A stretch of DNA of 64,000 nt from Sipunculus nudus (lineage: Eukaryota > Annelida > Sipuncula > Golfingiida > Sipunculidae). The stretch is taken from the NCBI GenBank assembly GCA_026874595.1, contig CM049307.1:64226870-64290869 (forward strand). The letters run 5' to 3'. Under the pieces are notes generated by a model that was not told the origin of the DNA, ran no database searches, and saw only the letters and a program-made list of their open reading frames with translations. The position numbers and the translations under genes are program-made. Shown piece by piece: positions 12,001 through 22,190 of the stretch; the first letter of the stretch is position 1, and the number at the start of each line of letters is the position of its first letter.

Positions 12001-15000
12001 ATCGCCTTACCATCAAGCTCAACCTGTCATCACACAGTCATGTATATCATAATTCATTAACATGTTGTTTAACACAACAATTTCCTCAATCTCAGGTAGT
12101 GTAATAGCCTTACCATCAAGCTCAACCTGTCATCACACAGTCATGTATATCATAATTCATTAACATGTTGTTTAACACAACAATTTCCTCAATCTCAGGT
12201 AGTGTAATGGCCTTACCATCAAGCTCAACCTGTCATCACACAGTCATGTATATCATAATTCATAAACATGTTGTTTAACACAACAATTTCCTCAATCTCA
12301 GGTAGTGTGATCGCCTTACTATCAAGCTCAACCTGTCATCACACAGTCATGTATATCATAATTCATAAACATGTTGTTTTACACAACAATTTCCTCAATC
12401 TCAGGTAGTGTAATAGCCTTACCATCAAGCTCAACCTGTCATCACACAGTCATGTATATCATAATTCATAAACATGTTGTTTAACACAACAATTTCCTCA
12501 ATCTCAGGTAGTGTGATCGCCTTACCATCAAGCTCAACCTGTCATCACACAGTCATGTATATCATAATTCATTAACATGTTGTTTAACACAACAATTTCC
12601 TCAATCTCAGGTAGTGTGATCGCCTTACCATCAAGCTCAACCTGTCATCACACAGTCATGTATATCATAATTCATAAACATGTTGTTTAACACAACAATT
12701 TCCTCAATCTCAGGTAGTGTAATCGCCTTACCATCAAGCTCAACCTGTCATCACACAGTCATGTATATCATAATTCATAAACATGTTGTTTAACACAACA
12801 ATTTCCTCAATCTCAGGTAGTGTAATCGCCTTACCATCAAGCTCAACCTGTCATCACACAGTCATGTATATCATAATTCATTAACATGTTGTTTAACACA
12901 ACAATTTCCTCAATCTCAGGTAGTGTGATCGCCTTACCATCAAGCTCAACCTGTCATCACACAGTCATGTATATCATAATTCATTAACATGTTGTTTAAC
13001 ACAACAATTTCCTCAATCTCAGGTAGTGTAATCGCCTTACCATCAAGCTCAACCTGTCATCACACAGTCATGTATATCATAATTCATAAACATGTTGTTT
13101 AACACAAAAATTTCCTCAATCTCAGGTAGTGTAATCGCCTTACCATCAAGCTCAACCTGTCACCACACAGTCATGTATATCATAATTCATTAACATGTTG
13201 TTTAACACAACAATTTCCTCAATCTCAGGTAGTGTGATCGCCTTACCATCAAGCTCAACCTGTCATCACACAGTCATGTATATCATAATTCATAAACATG
13301 TTGTTTAACACAACAATTTCCTCAATCTCAGGTAGTGTAATCGCCTTACCATCAAGCTCAACCTGTCATCACACAGTCATGTATATCATAATTCATAAAC
13401 ATGTTGTTTAACACAACAATTTCCTCAATCTCAGGTAGTGTAATCACTTTACCATCAAGCTCAACCTGTCATCACACAGTCATGTATATATCATGAAAAT
13501 GTTCAACCCACATTTAACTTTAAAATTTGACTGTTGTGGGAGTGATCAAACAATTATTGCTTAATTTCTAAAAATTCAGTGTCATACAAGACTGTCTTGT
13601 ATAAAAAAATATTTTCCATACTGATTCCATTTAAAAGTAGATAAAATTAAGTCTCAGCAGGTGAAGAAAACTGATATTTGCAAAGACTTCACATACCTTG
13701 ACCTTTTTTTCAAGGTGCTTGCATTCTCTCTCCAGAGTGTCTTTGGTTCCATAAATGAAATACCAGAACTGAAATTGCAAAATTGACACCAAGCATGATA
13801 ATACTGACTTCTCATAACTAGGGCATGATATCGCCTGAAATTTTGTATTGCGATATACTGCAATATATGGTGGCGTATTGTGATACATATTGCGGTATTT
13901 TCATTGTATTAAGCATGTAATACATAGTATATTATACTTTGTTGACAATGCCCAAAGAAATCTTCAAAATAAAACTTTTCTTGATGCCTTAGATCATGTG
14001 CAAATAACTCAGCAATTTAAGACTTCTGGACTGTGGTTTAGCACAGAGAGGTATTGGTGATGTGTACAATGTACCACATTTGGCTACGAAAAAGAAGTTG
14101 TAGTAAAATTATATTTATTAATATGCCTTTATGGTTAACAAAGAGTTACACACCACTGTTTGCACAAAAGGCAGTGCAAAATACAACATAACATTTAAAT
14201 AAAACTTGAATATAGTTATGAAAGATTTTGTCAGGGAATGAAATACACCAGATGGATGGACAGACAGACAGGAAAGACAAATAGGTTGTCATGGCAAAAT
14301 TGATCCCCCCCCCCTCCATTTCAAAGTCAGAAGTTAGGAAACTAGGGATAACATTGTATCCATTATGAATGAAACTATATAATGTTATGAAAATACAGAG
14401 AAATTAGCTACTTAGCATGGCAAGAGACTTTTTCCATCACTTACTTTACACGAAAAGGGTTTCTAGCTTTGATGGATGTGAAATGTTGCCGTTTCTTGGA
14501 CATCCAGACGTACGGCTGATGGAGGGTCATGACACACCAACAGCAGAAGTAAAAACACTGACGGTTAATCTAAGTGCAGATAAAACTACACAATTCATGA
14601 CCTCCATGTTCATTTTATTTACTTACTTTGTTTACAACTCTGCTACCAAACAAGGCAGGTCTGGATTCCCTGTGCTTGTGGAAGTTTAACGTCACCAGGG
14701 CGTCCACACCTATAGAGCAGTAGTTGTTCATCACCATGGTTTTACGTGGCATACGGATACCAAAGTGCACAGCTGGAGTCACCTGCACCTTCCATCTGAA
14801 ATGTAAGGATATAGAAACTCACTGCCAGAGAATTCTCTTGTAGGTACTTTTGATAAATACATGATAATGCAGACAGGTTGTGATTTCTATAAATATTCTT
14901 ACAAAATTTCTTTAACATGTAGAAATTCTTTCAAACAAATTAAAATCATACAGGGAAGTTTACTCTCATCCAATCTCACAGGATTCTTCAAAAGAGAGAG

Positions 15001-18000
15001 GGCGAAAGAGAGAGAGAGGGAGAGTAAGAGAAAGAGTGAGAGATGTGCATGTACATGCACAGAGGTCATCTTTGCGTTGGCCTGCACTACCAGGTCACAA
15101 CCTGTTTCATCAAGGAAATTCACTTTCTCATACACAACTTTGTATTTTTAGTCACAATAAATGAGTTGTTTCCTCATACTGCTTTGTTGTGTTCATGTCA
15201 GCTTGGAAGTCTTGAAAATTCCTGTGAGACTGGATGAGACTAAAATTACTAAACAAAACAAGAAATACCTGTAAATTGAAGTTTGACTGTAATTTAACTC
15301 TCATCTGGATCACTAGGGATTATAAGCCCAACCTTTGTGTGATCCCATTCTTCTTGACATTAACATCCAACTTTGAAGTATGACCTTTGGGCATACGCAC
15401 CCATATATCTTGTATTATCCCTAGTGATCCAGATGAGAGTAAAATTCCAATCAAACTTCTACTTTTACAGGTAACTCTCATTAAATTTAGTAATAAAGAA
15501 TCCACAGTAAAGTCCCCTTGCAGTTAGTTTCTGTCAAGGCCAAGGTATCCAATCAATATTCAAAGAAGTCATTAGCCATGAACACCCTCCATTAGAATGA
15601 GATTTCTGAGAGTTCATGACCTCAGCTGGCAGATAAAGAAAGCTCCAGTACTCAATGTACATGAACAGCATGTGATAGTCAGTACTCAATGTACAGCATG
15701 TGATAGCCAGTACTCAATGTACAGCATGTGATAGCCAGTACTCAATGTACATGTACAGCATATAATAGCCAGTACTCAATGTACAGCATGTGACAGCCAG
15801 TACTCAATGTACATGTACAGCATATGATAGCCAGTTCTCAATGTACATGTACAGCATGTGATAGCCAGTACTCAATGTACAGCATGTGATAGCCAGTACT
15901 CAATGTACAGCATGTGACAGCCAGTACTCAATGTACAGCATGTGATAGCCAGTACTCAATGTACAGCATGTGACAGCCAGTACTCAATGTACAGCATGTG
16001 ATAGCCAGTACTCAATGTACAGCATGTGACAGCCAGTACTCAATGTACATGTACAGCATATGATAGCCAGTGCTCAATGTACATGTACAGCATGTGATAG
16101 CCAGTACTCAATGTACAGCATGTGATAGCCAGTACTTAATGTACAGCATGTGACAGCCAGTACTCAATGTACAGCATGTGATAGCCAGTACTCAATGTAC
16201 AGCATGTGGCAACCAGTGCTCAATGTACAGCATGTGATAGCCAGTACTCAATGTACAGCATGTGACAGCCCATTCTGAGGAAATCTAGAAGGTGTAGATA
16301 CTTGTTAATCTGTAAATAATTAATGGAATATAAGTGCTGTGTTGACAAAGAACAACATCAAATTTCTATATTAGAGAGAAGCCCATAAAATAGAGGAGCC
16401 CTGAGGGAAAGGTTTCCCTCAAGATGTCCAAAGATATATGTTAAATATCACAGAACCAGAATGTGACCTGCTAATGACCTACATGAATATTAATAGGACT
16501 TCATACCTTTAAATGTCTGTCCCAGAATCAGGATAATTTCTTCTGGTTAACATATTGCTATGTAAAAGATGTAGATACCTATCAAGCTGGACGGGGGTGG
16601 CCGCTGTGAGCTCTGTCAGGACCTCGGAGACATCCACTGCTCCAGTTTTACCTTCACCCCATCCGAGTACCTGTGACAAATCATTACCGGTCCCAAGGGG
16701 CACCAGGCACACCTCTGGCACTGGCTGAAAATTTAAATAACCCAAAATCATACAGAAAAGTACAAAGGTGACCCAACATTCCTGATAGTAAAGTGGTTAT
16801 GTTGTATATGCACATACATTGTTTATTAAGAAAATAACTTCACAAAAATGCTTTTGTCAGTTTCCAATGAGGCTTCATTTTCAATTTCTTACTTTTTATC
16901 CCTCAGAAATATACCATTAAACCTCTTTAATTTTTCTCTGGTACTTTAAATTATATTCATCAACTGACATACAGTGAAACCTGTGTTATGAGACCACCAA
17001 AGGGACTGGTCAAAAGTGGTCTTTACTCACAGGTGGTCTTATTAGACAGGTCAGTTATAACCTATGTAATTGCTTTCAATTCACCCAAGGTGGTCTTAAT
17101 AGACATGTGGTCTTATAAGGAGAGTTCCACTTAATGAGAAATACAATGATAAAAAAAAAATTATCATATGATTCAACATACAGGACAGAGTTGAAAAGAT
17201 CAAAACCTACATCTAGCTTCAGTTTGTCAATGGCACCAAGCACCCAGCCTATAGTCCCATCACCCCCGGCAACAAGCACCCGGCACTTGGTGCCTGGCAA
17301 CAGGTGGCACCATTCCAGTCCGCATTCTGGTGGAATGTCACATAGGTCAATGACCTGAAAAAATAAAACACACTTATCATAGCAACTGTATATTAATGTT
17401 TTAAACTTTTATCAAGTATTAATATCTTAGATTCTAGCATTTCTTTTTTAACTGTGTAATGTACTTATCACCTGTCGCTCTGGACAGTGGATTACATCAA
17501 ACTTGTCATTTATTTAAAGTAAAATGTATGTACCGGATGGGTAAATCAGTGCCACCTAGTGGCCTGTTTATGAAACATCATGTCTCTAAGTAGAACTTTA
17601 AGGATTCCTGAAGTCCTGGTAATACTAATCAAGAAGTCAAGTCCTGGTAATACTAACCAAGCAATCAGGTCCTGGTAATACTAAACAGGAAGTCAGGTCC
17701 TGGTAATACTAACCAAGTACTTACTTGCAGTCCATATTTATTCATTACCTTAGGGCATTTTTTATATGTATCTATTAGTGTCTGGCCCAGAGACACTGCA
17801 GATTTTGGATTCGTGAAAAATTTACATGGCACAGTTCCAATCCTTGTGCATTGTACTTACCTGTGCTGGGTTGAGCATCTGACAGAATGCTTGGAGTACA
17901 TGCAGACCATCACCATTCCCACTCTTCCTGTTGGCTACGACGATCAGCGGTGACCAACCTTCTATCATGGGACGTCTGACAGATTCTACCACCAGGTGGC

Positions 18001-18535
18001 GCCTTCCCTTCAGACCGACTTTTTTCAGAGAAACACAGTTCGGTGGAATGATCAGAGAGCTGTACTGACCTAGATCACAAGTTGGCTGGATTTCACTGGC
18101 ACAGTGTTCATGCACTGTCCTGTTACACCAACAACAACGGAAATCACAAAGCTGAGGCAGGTTCCCACATTCCTCCTCACAAACGTAACACTTACTGCAC
18201 AAGGGCAGGTTACCTTGGACCCAGTGATGTTTGTGCAGTGCTGAGTTTGTTGCTAATGCCTTACATGGTAATACGTTATTGGCTTGTTTTATGTTCTGAT
18301 CCTCCACGCAGATCCCACACGAGTCACAGAAGGCTCCCTGTATGATCAGATTCTGACTGATGTTACAGTATGTGGGTCTAGGAAACATGTTGGTCATGGT
18401 CCAGCGGTGGCCCTTCCTGACGTCTCTGGCTGGAATATCATAATGTCGCTGACGGAATCTCTGACACACCTTGGTGATGACATATGTGACCATAAAAATC
18501 ACTGTCACATACATGCTGATCAATAACCATTCCAT
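2927..18535 (-). CDS. DGKE: Diacylglycerol kinase epsilon (eight coding exons)
   Basis: The product phosphorylates diacylglycerol to phosphatidic acid at membranes; the epsilon type is known for preferring arachidonoyl-DAG in the phosphatidylinositol cycle. Exons (minus strand): 18535-17861, 17354-17211, 16724-16579, 14795-14627, 13768-13697, 11305-11181, 9225-9114, 3049-2927. They total 1566 nt (521 aa plus stop) with consistent phases. Residues 3-21 form one hydrophobic segment, as in epsilon isoforms. A degenerate first C1 finger spans about 43-91 and a complete second C1 about 103-153 (ligands H103, C116, C119, C134, C137, H142, C145, C153). The kinase core has GGDGT (255-259) and GTGNDL (284-289), the accessory domain starts near [11 protein letters not shown] (343-353), and MQVDGEPW is at 491-498. 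EF-hands, PH and ankyrin repeats are absent, which fits epsilon. The ATG directly follows a strong acceptor (TTTCTTATTTCTAG), so an upstream 5' UTR exon is likely. Introns 5, 6 and 7 carry two junction arrays and a DIRS insertion. Confidence 0.93.
3252..3409. repeat. DIRS inverted terminal repeat (3' end of element)
   Basis: Pairs with 8644-8802 in reverse complement. By eye I count about five substitutions and one indel over 158 bp (roughly 96% identity), so the insertion is fairly young compared with its damaged coding region. About 45 bp of element-specific end sequence (3206-3251) lies outside it. Confidence 0.9.
3451..3560. repeat. DIRS internal complementary region
   Basis: The first part (3451-3515) is the reverse complement of the left outer end (about 3206-3277). 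The second part (3516-3560) is the reverse complement of the right outer end (about 8776-8820). The two ends are therefore fused head to tail here, which is the template expected for joining termini into a circular DIRS intermediate. Confidence 0.85.
3650..4800 (-). pseudogene. DIRS tyrosine recombinase, broken
   Basis: The N-terminal core-binding part ([15 protein letters not shown] ... [10 protein letters not shown]) and the catalytic part lie on the minus strand. Catalytic features visible are Arg in [12 protein letters not shown], the [19 protein letters not shown] block, the H-x-x-R box in [15 protein letters not shown], and the terminal Tyr in FYLKG followed by [14 protein letters not shown]. 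They lie in two frames. An in-frame TGA sits at 4654-4656, a frameshift at about 4105-4130 and another near 3800, which separates the box-II residues from the Tyr. Without repair no active recombinase can be made. Confidence 0.85.
4632..6629 (-). pseudogene. DIRS reverse transcriptase - RNase H, broken
   Basis: One reading frame runs from just after the TGA at 6630 to 4632. RT blocks include [51 protein letters not shown] and the active-site YLDDW (about 6006-6023). RNase H follows with [44 protein letters not shown] and DALSRD. Next comes a DIRS-typical linker ([16 protein letters not shown] and a proline-rich stretch). Two in-frame stops interrupt it: TAA at 6147-6149 inside RT and TGA at 5799-5801 between RT and RNase H. 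No methyltransferase domain was recognised. Confidence 0.85.
6630..7461 (-). pseudogene. DIRS gag-like ORF, probably frameshifted
   Basis: A minus-strand frame starting [13 protein letters not shown] (from 7461) runs to about 6950-7000. The more plausible continuation ([20 protein letters not shown] ... [10 protein letters not shown]) is in another frame and ends at the TGA at 6630, directly before the RT frame. Assignment as gag rests on position; no zinc knuckle was seen. Further sequence to 8640 is GC-rich and belongs to the element, but I could not identify a protein in it. A CAGGTAAGT at 7909-7917 on the minus strand looks like a splice donor, and introns are reported for some DIRS elements. 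Confidence 0.55.
8644..8802. repeat. DIRS inverted terminal repeat (5' end of element)
   Basis: Reverse complement of 3252-3409. It is followed by about 18 bp (8803-8820) that recur, inverted, in the internal complementary region at about 3516-3533. Transcription of the element would start near this end on the minus strand. Confidence 0.9.
9114..9225 (-). CDS. DGKE: DGKE coding exon 7: source of the 36-bp array
   Basis: 112 nt; acceptor TTCTACAG|GTATGATG, donor GTCATG|GTGAAT, ending in phase 0. Encodes [20 protein letters not shown] and the rest of residues 445-481. The exon start and acceptor are copied about 24 times in the upstream intron. The first upstream copy (acceptor giving an exon start at 9261) would lengthen the exon by 12 codons in frame without a stop. 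Confidence 0.92.
9226..10165 (-). repeat. 36-bp tandem array copied from the DGKE exon 7 acceptor
   Basis: About 25 units including the exon copy. The period is 36 bp in most units, with some 44-bp units that retain an exon-derived 8-bp block. On the minus strand each unit holds a pyrimidine stretch and CTACAG|GTATGAT, i.e. the intron end plus the first bases of exon 7. Because 36 is divisible by 3, long open frames cross the array on the minus strand; they are by-products of the repeat. It fills the 5'-proximal part of exon 7's upstream intron and ends in non-repeat DNA near 10165. Confidence 0.92.
10291..10904. mobile_element. Inverted-repeat (foldback/MITE-like) element in DGKE intron 6
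   Basis: The left arm (10291-10350) and right arm (about 10845-10904) are imperfect reverse complements sharing CTAAAGCTAA, ATTCCTTATGTA and several GGCATGC-type blocks. The arms are themselves rich in short GCATGC repeats. No coding capacity was seen between them. Family and target-site duplication are undetermined. Confidence 0.55.
11181..11305 (-). CDS. DGKE: DGKE coding exon 6: source of the 103-bp array
   Basis: 125 nt; acceptor TATGACAG|GTTGAG, donor TCAAG|GTTAGT, ending in phase 2. Encodes [20 protein letters not shown] then [11 protein letters not shown], an accessory-domain core strand and loop. The first ~64 nt of this exon and the preceding ~39 nt of intron are copied 21 more times upstream (see 11306-13495). 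This gene-proximal copy is the only one followed by the rest of the exon and a donor. Confidence 0.92.
11306..13495 (-). repeat. 103-bp tandem array copied from the DGKE exon 6 acceptor
   Basis: Twenty-one units at exact 103-bp spacing (a marker recurs from 11358 to 13418), plus the exon itself as copy 22. Each unit contains about 39 nt of intron ending GATGACAG and about 64 nt equivalent to the start of exon 6. The exon-like part still encodes [14 protein letters not shown]. Unit differences are few (for example TGTGATCGCC/TGTAATCGCC and ATTAAC/ATAAAC), so the array is young or homogenised. A decoy acceptor would lead to an in-frame TGA formed in the next unit. Confidence 0.95.
13496..14626. 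other. DGKE introns 4-5, unique AT-rich DNA
   Basis: Apart from exon 5 (13697-13768) I see no gene, array or recognisable element. There is a short C-run near 14308. Confidence 0.5.
13697..13768 (-). CDS. DGKE: DGKE coding exon 5: short accessory-domain exon
   Basis: 72 nt (24 codons, phase 0 both ends); acceptor CAATTTCAG|TTCTGG, donor GTCAAG|GTATGT. Encodes [20 protein letters not shown] and the following lysine-rich end, which matches the family's YGTKD block. Confidence 0.92.
14627..14795 (-). CDS. DGKE: DGKE coding exon 4: start of accessory domain
   Basis: 169 nt; acceptor ATTTCAG|ATGGAAG, donor AACAAA|GTAAGT, ending in phase 0. Encodes WKVQV followed by the conserved [21 protein letters not shown] block that opens the DAGK accessory domain. 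Codes for residues 323-378. Confidence 0.93.
15266..15473. mobile_element. Hairpin MITE-like element in DGKE intron 3
   Basis: A 208-bp element whose ends (about 15266-15320 and 15415-15473) are ~55-bp inverted repeats sharing TTACCTGTAAA, GAAGTTTGA and a CTCATCTGGATCACTAGGGAT-type block. The short central spacer has no coding potential. The structure fits a non-autonomous DNA transposon. Confidence 0.7.
15646..16270. repeat. 28-bp minisatellite in DGKE intron 3
   Basis: About 22 units built from CAGTACTCAATGTACAGCATG plus TGATAGC, some lengthened by an extra ATGTAC that makes a GTACATGTAC palindrome. It lies between exons 3 and 4 but about 300 bp from exon 3 and more than 800 bp from exon 4, so unlike the other DGKE arrays it does not cross a junction. 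Confidence 0.9.
16579..16724 (-). CDS. DGKE: DGKE coding exon 3: GTGNDL motif
   Basis: 146 nt; acceptor TTTTCAG|CCAGTG, donor ATAG|GTATCT, ending in phase 2. Encodes the [19 protein letters not shown] segment of the kinase core (281-299 region). Its split codon joins AG to A of exon 4 to give Arg322. Confidence 0.93.
16971..17132. mobile_element. MITE-like element, family copy 1 (DGKE intron 2)
   Basis: Starts ACAGTGAAACC, ends in a diverged GTTCCACT, and contains several TGGTCTTA-type repeats. The same family occurs at 34725-34904 and, in part, at 57765-57889. Small non-autonomous element; no protein. Confidence 0.6.
17211..17354 (-). CDS. DGKE: DGKE coding exon 2: kinase glycine-rich loop
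   Basis: 48 codons, phase 0 at both ends; acceptor TTTTCAG|GTCATT, donor GAT|GTAGGT. Carries the ATP-binding signature [18 protein letters not shown] (252-268). The donor has T at the last exon base, so it is non-consensus, but the join to exon 3 restores the family pattern. Confidence 0.92.
17604..17717. repeat. Short 28-bp tandem repeat in DGKE intron 1
   Basis: Four units sharing TCCTGGTAATACTAA, spaced 28-29 bp, about 145 bp inside the intron from the exon 1 donor. The unit is unrelated to the 28-bp array in intron 3. Confidence 0.8.
17861..18535 (-). CDS. DGKE: DGKE coding exon 1: membrane segment, two C1 domains, start of kinase domain
   Basis: 225 codons, ending in phase 0 at CAG|GTAAGTAC. 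Encodes the N-terminal hydrophobic helix, a basic stretch (about 25-42), the C1 pair and the first kinase strand with [10 protein letters not shown] (201-210). Compared with the C1 zinc consensus, the first finger has Ser at residue 60 and Asn at 81 where Cys ligands are expected, so it is probably structurally weak. The second finger keeps every ligand. In-frame TAG lies immediately upstream of the ATG. Confidence 0.93.
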
Positions 18536-20330
18536 CTAGAAATAAGAAAAAGCATACGCCATTGACAAAATACCATGAAACCAGTAACAGACCTGCTAAC
18601 TTGAAATAAATGTATTTATAAGCAGTTCTGACAAAAAACAAGTGACAATTGGGTCATGGCGCTCAGCCAACTGACATGTTGACAATACGTCCTTGCACAT
18701 GTTGGCAAGTAATTAAGATGGTGTAGTTGGGATCATCATTTATGCATATTAGCTAAACTTCATCCAGACCTATAAGCACACCAAATTTAATAACAAGCCA
18801 TCCAGCATTTCCTGGTAAATCTCGTAATTTGTATATACTTGTTACAATATTTCTGGGGTGCTCAAACATGCCCTGTAACTCAAAGAATATAGGTCACAGT
18901 GACCTAATTTCAGGTTTTGTAGAAGAACTTTTGAGGAACTCTCAGGATGCAGAGGTTCATGATTCTAGCCTTTACAGGTATGATTTGTGCCTTGTTAACA
19001 GACCAAGTGTTCTGAAAAATGCAGGTAAAAAATTAAAAAAATTAAGAAAATGCAGGTAGCACCACCATTCAAGCCCAGTAGCTAAGGTTCATTAAGACCC
19101 ATAAGCACACAAATTCTAATGACAATTCATCAAGCTGTTGTTGAGGAATCTTGAAATTAGTGTGCATTTTTTAATTATTCTGGGGGGGTGGGGGTTAAAA
19201 GGCTCCGTAACTCCTAATTTCACTTTCAGTCAGCTGAGCTAAAAAGGCAGGATCATCCCCTCAACTTTGGTTTCAACATCTTAACTTATTTGATCCCATA
19301 TAAGGAATTTAGCTTCAAATAAAATGCTTTCCTTCTGCTGTTAATAAATATTTATCTATGAACATTCATAAATTTACAGAATGTAACTATTCAACCTATT
19401 TTAAATAAAACCCCGCCAGAACATTTTTATTCTACTAATAACTACAGATACCATACAAAGAGTATTGTTAGATGTATACTGTAAGTCGATCATAATTCAT
19501 ATCCATTAAATTGTTGTTTATCTCACCATTAAGGACCCCAACCTAAAATAATATAAGGGGGGGGGGGGGGTTGGGGCAGTCTGGCTAATCTCAATGAAGG
19601 CAGCTATCGAGAACATCTGGGGGATGAGCCACACTGGATTAAAGGTACAACAGTTGAAGTGATTTATAATCAAAGGAGTAGGGTTCAGGGAAGCATTGCA
19701 CTGAAGTGGGAGCATAGGGGCAGCAGCCCGCCCATACGTGTAAAATATTCATGCAAAAGGCTATGGACTAATACTTATGGTCTTGGGTCTTCACATTAAG
19801 GCAAGCTTTTCAGACTGATCTATTCATCCATGGAAATTCACCTCACTGAACTCATATTGGGCAAAAAAAAAGTTCTTTGTTTCAGATTACATAAAAAAAA
19901 AAAAATGGAACGATCATAAACTGCACAAATATGTGATGGTGGAAAGATTGATCGACAGTTACAAGCACAATGTCCTCTAGTTCTGTTACACCCTATCTTG
20001 GTGAACAGTTCCTGTTTGTTTAATTTGTCTATTCCAGTGTATGATCTATACTCTTAAGTACCGGCATGTCATTGTCAGTACATGTATATCCTTCTGTATT
20101 CCACAGCTGCATGGTTACCTTTGTCTACAACCATGCAACCCCTAATATTTAAACATTTCATCATGAACTTGTTTAAAACACCATATGTAGTAACAGCATC
20201 CACATGTCCTCACTGGCAGGTCTGTATTCTCCGGTATAGAGAATCATTGGCAAAGTGGAATATTGCAGATAAATTAATCATGATTAATATCCTGCCCTGC
20301 TTGATGTTAACCTTAAGACTTTAACCTTTT
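18536..20330. other. DGKE upstream region with a pair of diverged dispersed repeats
   Basis: Upstream of the DGKE start codon. Two related segments (about 18755-18930 and 19080-19230) share ATAAGCACAC and TGTAACTC-type blocks; they look like copies of one old dispersed repeat. A 14-base G run is at 19557-19570. No coding exon was recognised. Since the DGKE ATG follows an acceptor, part of this stretch is probably a 5' UTR intron. Confidence 0.45.
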
Positions 20331-21600
20331 AGTGGTCAAAGGAGCAGGGTGTCAGTCAACCGGCTATCAGCCAATCACAGGGTACTAGTTACTCCGCCCA
20401 CTGCCCCTCTGGAGCAATAGTCACTGGACAGGGTAGCCTGGCCTTTTGGTTTAGAGCAGTGGGCCCTGTAGGCTGCCTCAGCCCTCTGTGGCAGCCATGC
20501 TGCCTCAGCCCTCACCGGAGTCTGCTTTAGACTGTCTATCATCAGGTGTACAGCAACCCACTTTTAAAACATTCATTCTTCCTAGCCCGGCATGTACCTT
20601 TGATTTAATTTTAACTTAAGCAATAATATTGCAGTTTTGATTATATGAAGGTTTTGGAATATGAATTTTATTCCAGTCTCTTTCTCGGAGCACTGTCCCT
20701 GAAAAATGAACTGTGAACCCAGTGCCAGGTTCATTGACATCAGTCAAACAGTGTTGCTTTATTCCTTTAAATTATGCAAGTGCATGTTGTCCAGGCCTTA
20801 TTTCCCGCAGAATTAGTATTAGCAAACTTCAATGAGATGAGAAAAATCTTTCCCCAATAAAACCAATTATACCTATAGACAGTATAATGCATATCATCAG
20901 AATCAGAATCTGTTCAGGAGAAAAGTGCTCTTCATTTTTTTAACCAAAAGTTGAAAAGGCTCATAATTATAGAACACTGAACAGATCTTTATTCATAAAA
21001 AATATCTGCATGGTATTTGTTAAAGTGTTACTAAGTTATATCACTTGAATTAACAATGGAATAAAAAAAAATATTGTATCAGCATAATACTCGCTCAGTT
21101 ATTATTCAGACCTAAAAATAAATCTACAGCCAACACTAGTCCCCAACTCTCCGTTGTGGCTCTGTTGTTTGCCATAACTGGGTCTACAGCCAACAGGTAC
21201 TAAATTTAAGATCATTTGACACACAGACTATCGGAACAATATATCACCTTCTCTATTCTGGACTCTTCTCTGTCGCACGCAGTAAGTTTCTGGTCTAATC
21301 ACGGCATTGCCTCATCTTTTATACCGACTACCGCACTGTAAAAATAGTGAATCATTTCCCCATTCAAAACATGACTTGGTCTTTGCCATGTTGGAAGCGG
21401 TCTGCTTGTCAGAATTGTCGGCCGCTTTTATTCTCGGGCTAGGAATCTCGTCCTCAGTAAAACTCGATCGGCCCAAGGAGTGTATCAAAGCTCAAAGCGA
21501 GTATTGGCGGCAGCGGGAATTAGACCTAAACTGTTTTGCCATGTGACGTCTCGTTTACTTGCAATCTTGTATGAGCAAGCGATTTGAGAGAAGGCCTACT
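20331..21600 (-). promoter_or_regulatory. Candidate DGKE promoter / 5' UTR region (weak)
   Basis: Two patches are richer in CpG or GC than their surroundings. 20380-20560 has GGGCGGAG on the minus strand and two CTGCCTCAGCCCTC copies, and 21230-21560 is the other. With a 5' UTR exon expected upstream of 18535 these are the best places to look for the DGKE start site. No TATA box or initiator can be assigned, so this is a positional inference. Confidence 0.2.
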
Positions 21601-22009
21601 CAGCGGAAACGCTGACATTTAAAAAAATATTTATATTTGACATTTTTTTTAGCGAACCTGTGACCTCGAGCTTATATATATGCGATGACGCGGGGTCATG
21701 CTGTCTCAAAATTAAGCCGTCGGAGATAGCAGCAACATATAATAATATATATGGAAGCATGAGTCACATGTCAAACTTGATCAGATAAGGCTATTTATTA
21801 TTATTATTATTTTTTTTTTTGCTATCTGCATTGACTTGTTTAGATTTTATAGGGGAAAAGGCTTAAAAAAACTTTAGGCCCAAAAATCTTCTTCTCCGAA
21901 ACTGTCCAGCCAAATTGTTCAATATTTCATAGTTATAATCCCTGAATAAATCTCTCTGAAGTTTGTATGAATATTGTTCCAGTTCGGTGAATATTGGACG
22001 AGTTACAGG

Positions 22010-22190
22010 AAACTTAACTTAGTCATTTGGTTAAAAAAAAGAAATTAAAATTTCAATCTCAGAAACGGCTGGAGCTATCATCACAAAATTTCAACTTAAC
22101 TTAGTCTTTTGGTAAAAAAAACCCCATTAAAATTACAATCTCAGAAACGGATGGAGCTATCATCACAAAATTTCAAGTCGTGCAAATGTT
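22010..22190. repeat. Two-copy tandem duplication
   Basis: Two ~88-bp copies sharing CTTAACTTAGTC, AATCTCAGAAACGG and GGAGCTATCATCACAAAATTTC. They are diverged by a few substitutions. Intergenic, no gene. Confidence 0.8.

Noticed and set aside
15646-16270. 28-bp minisatellite as a fifth junction-seeded array
   Set aside because: Its unit does not match exon 3 or exon 4 edges and it lies well inside the intron.
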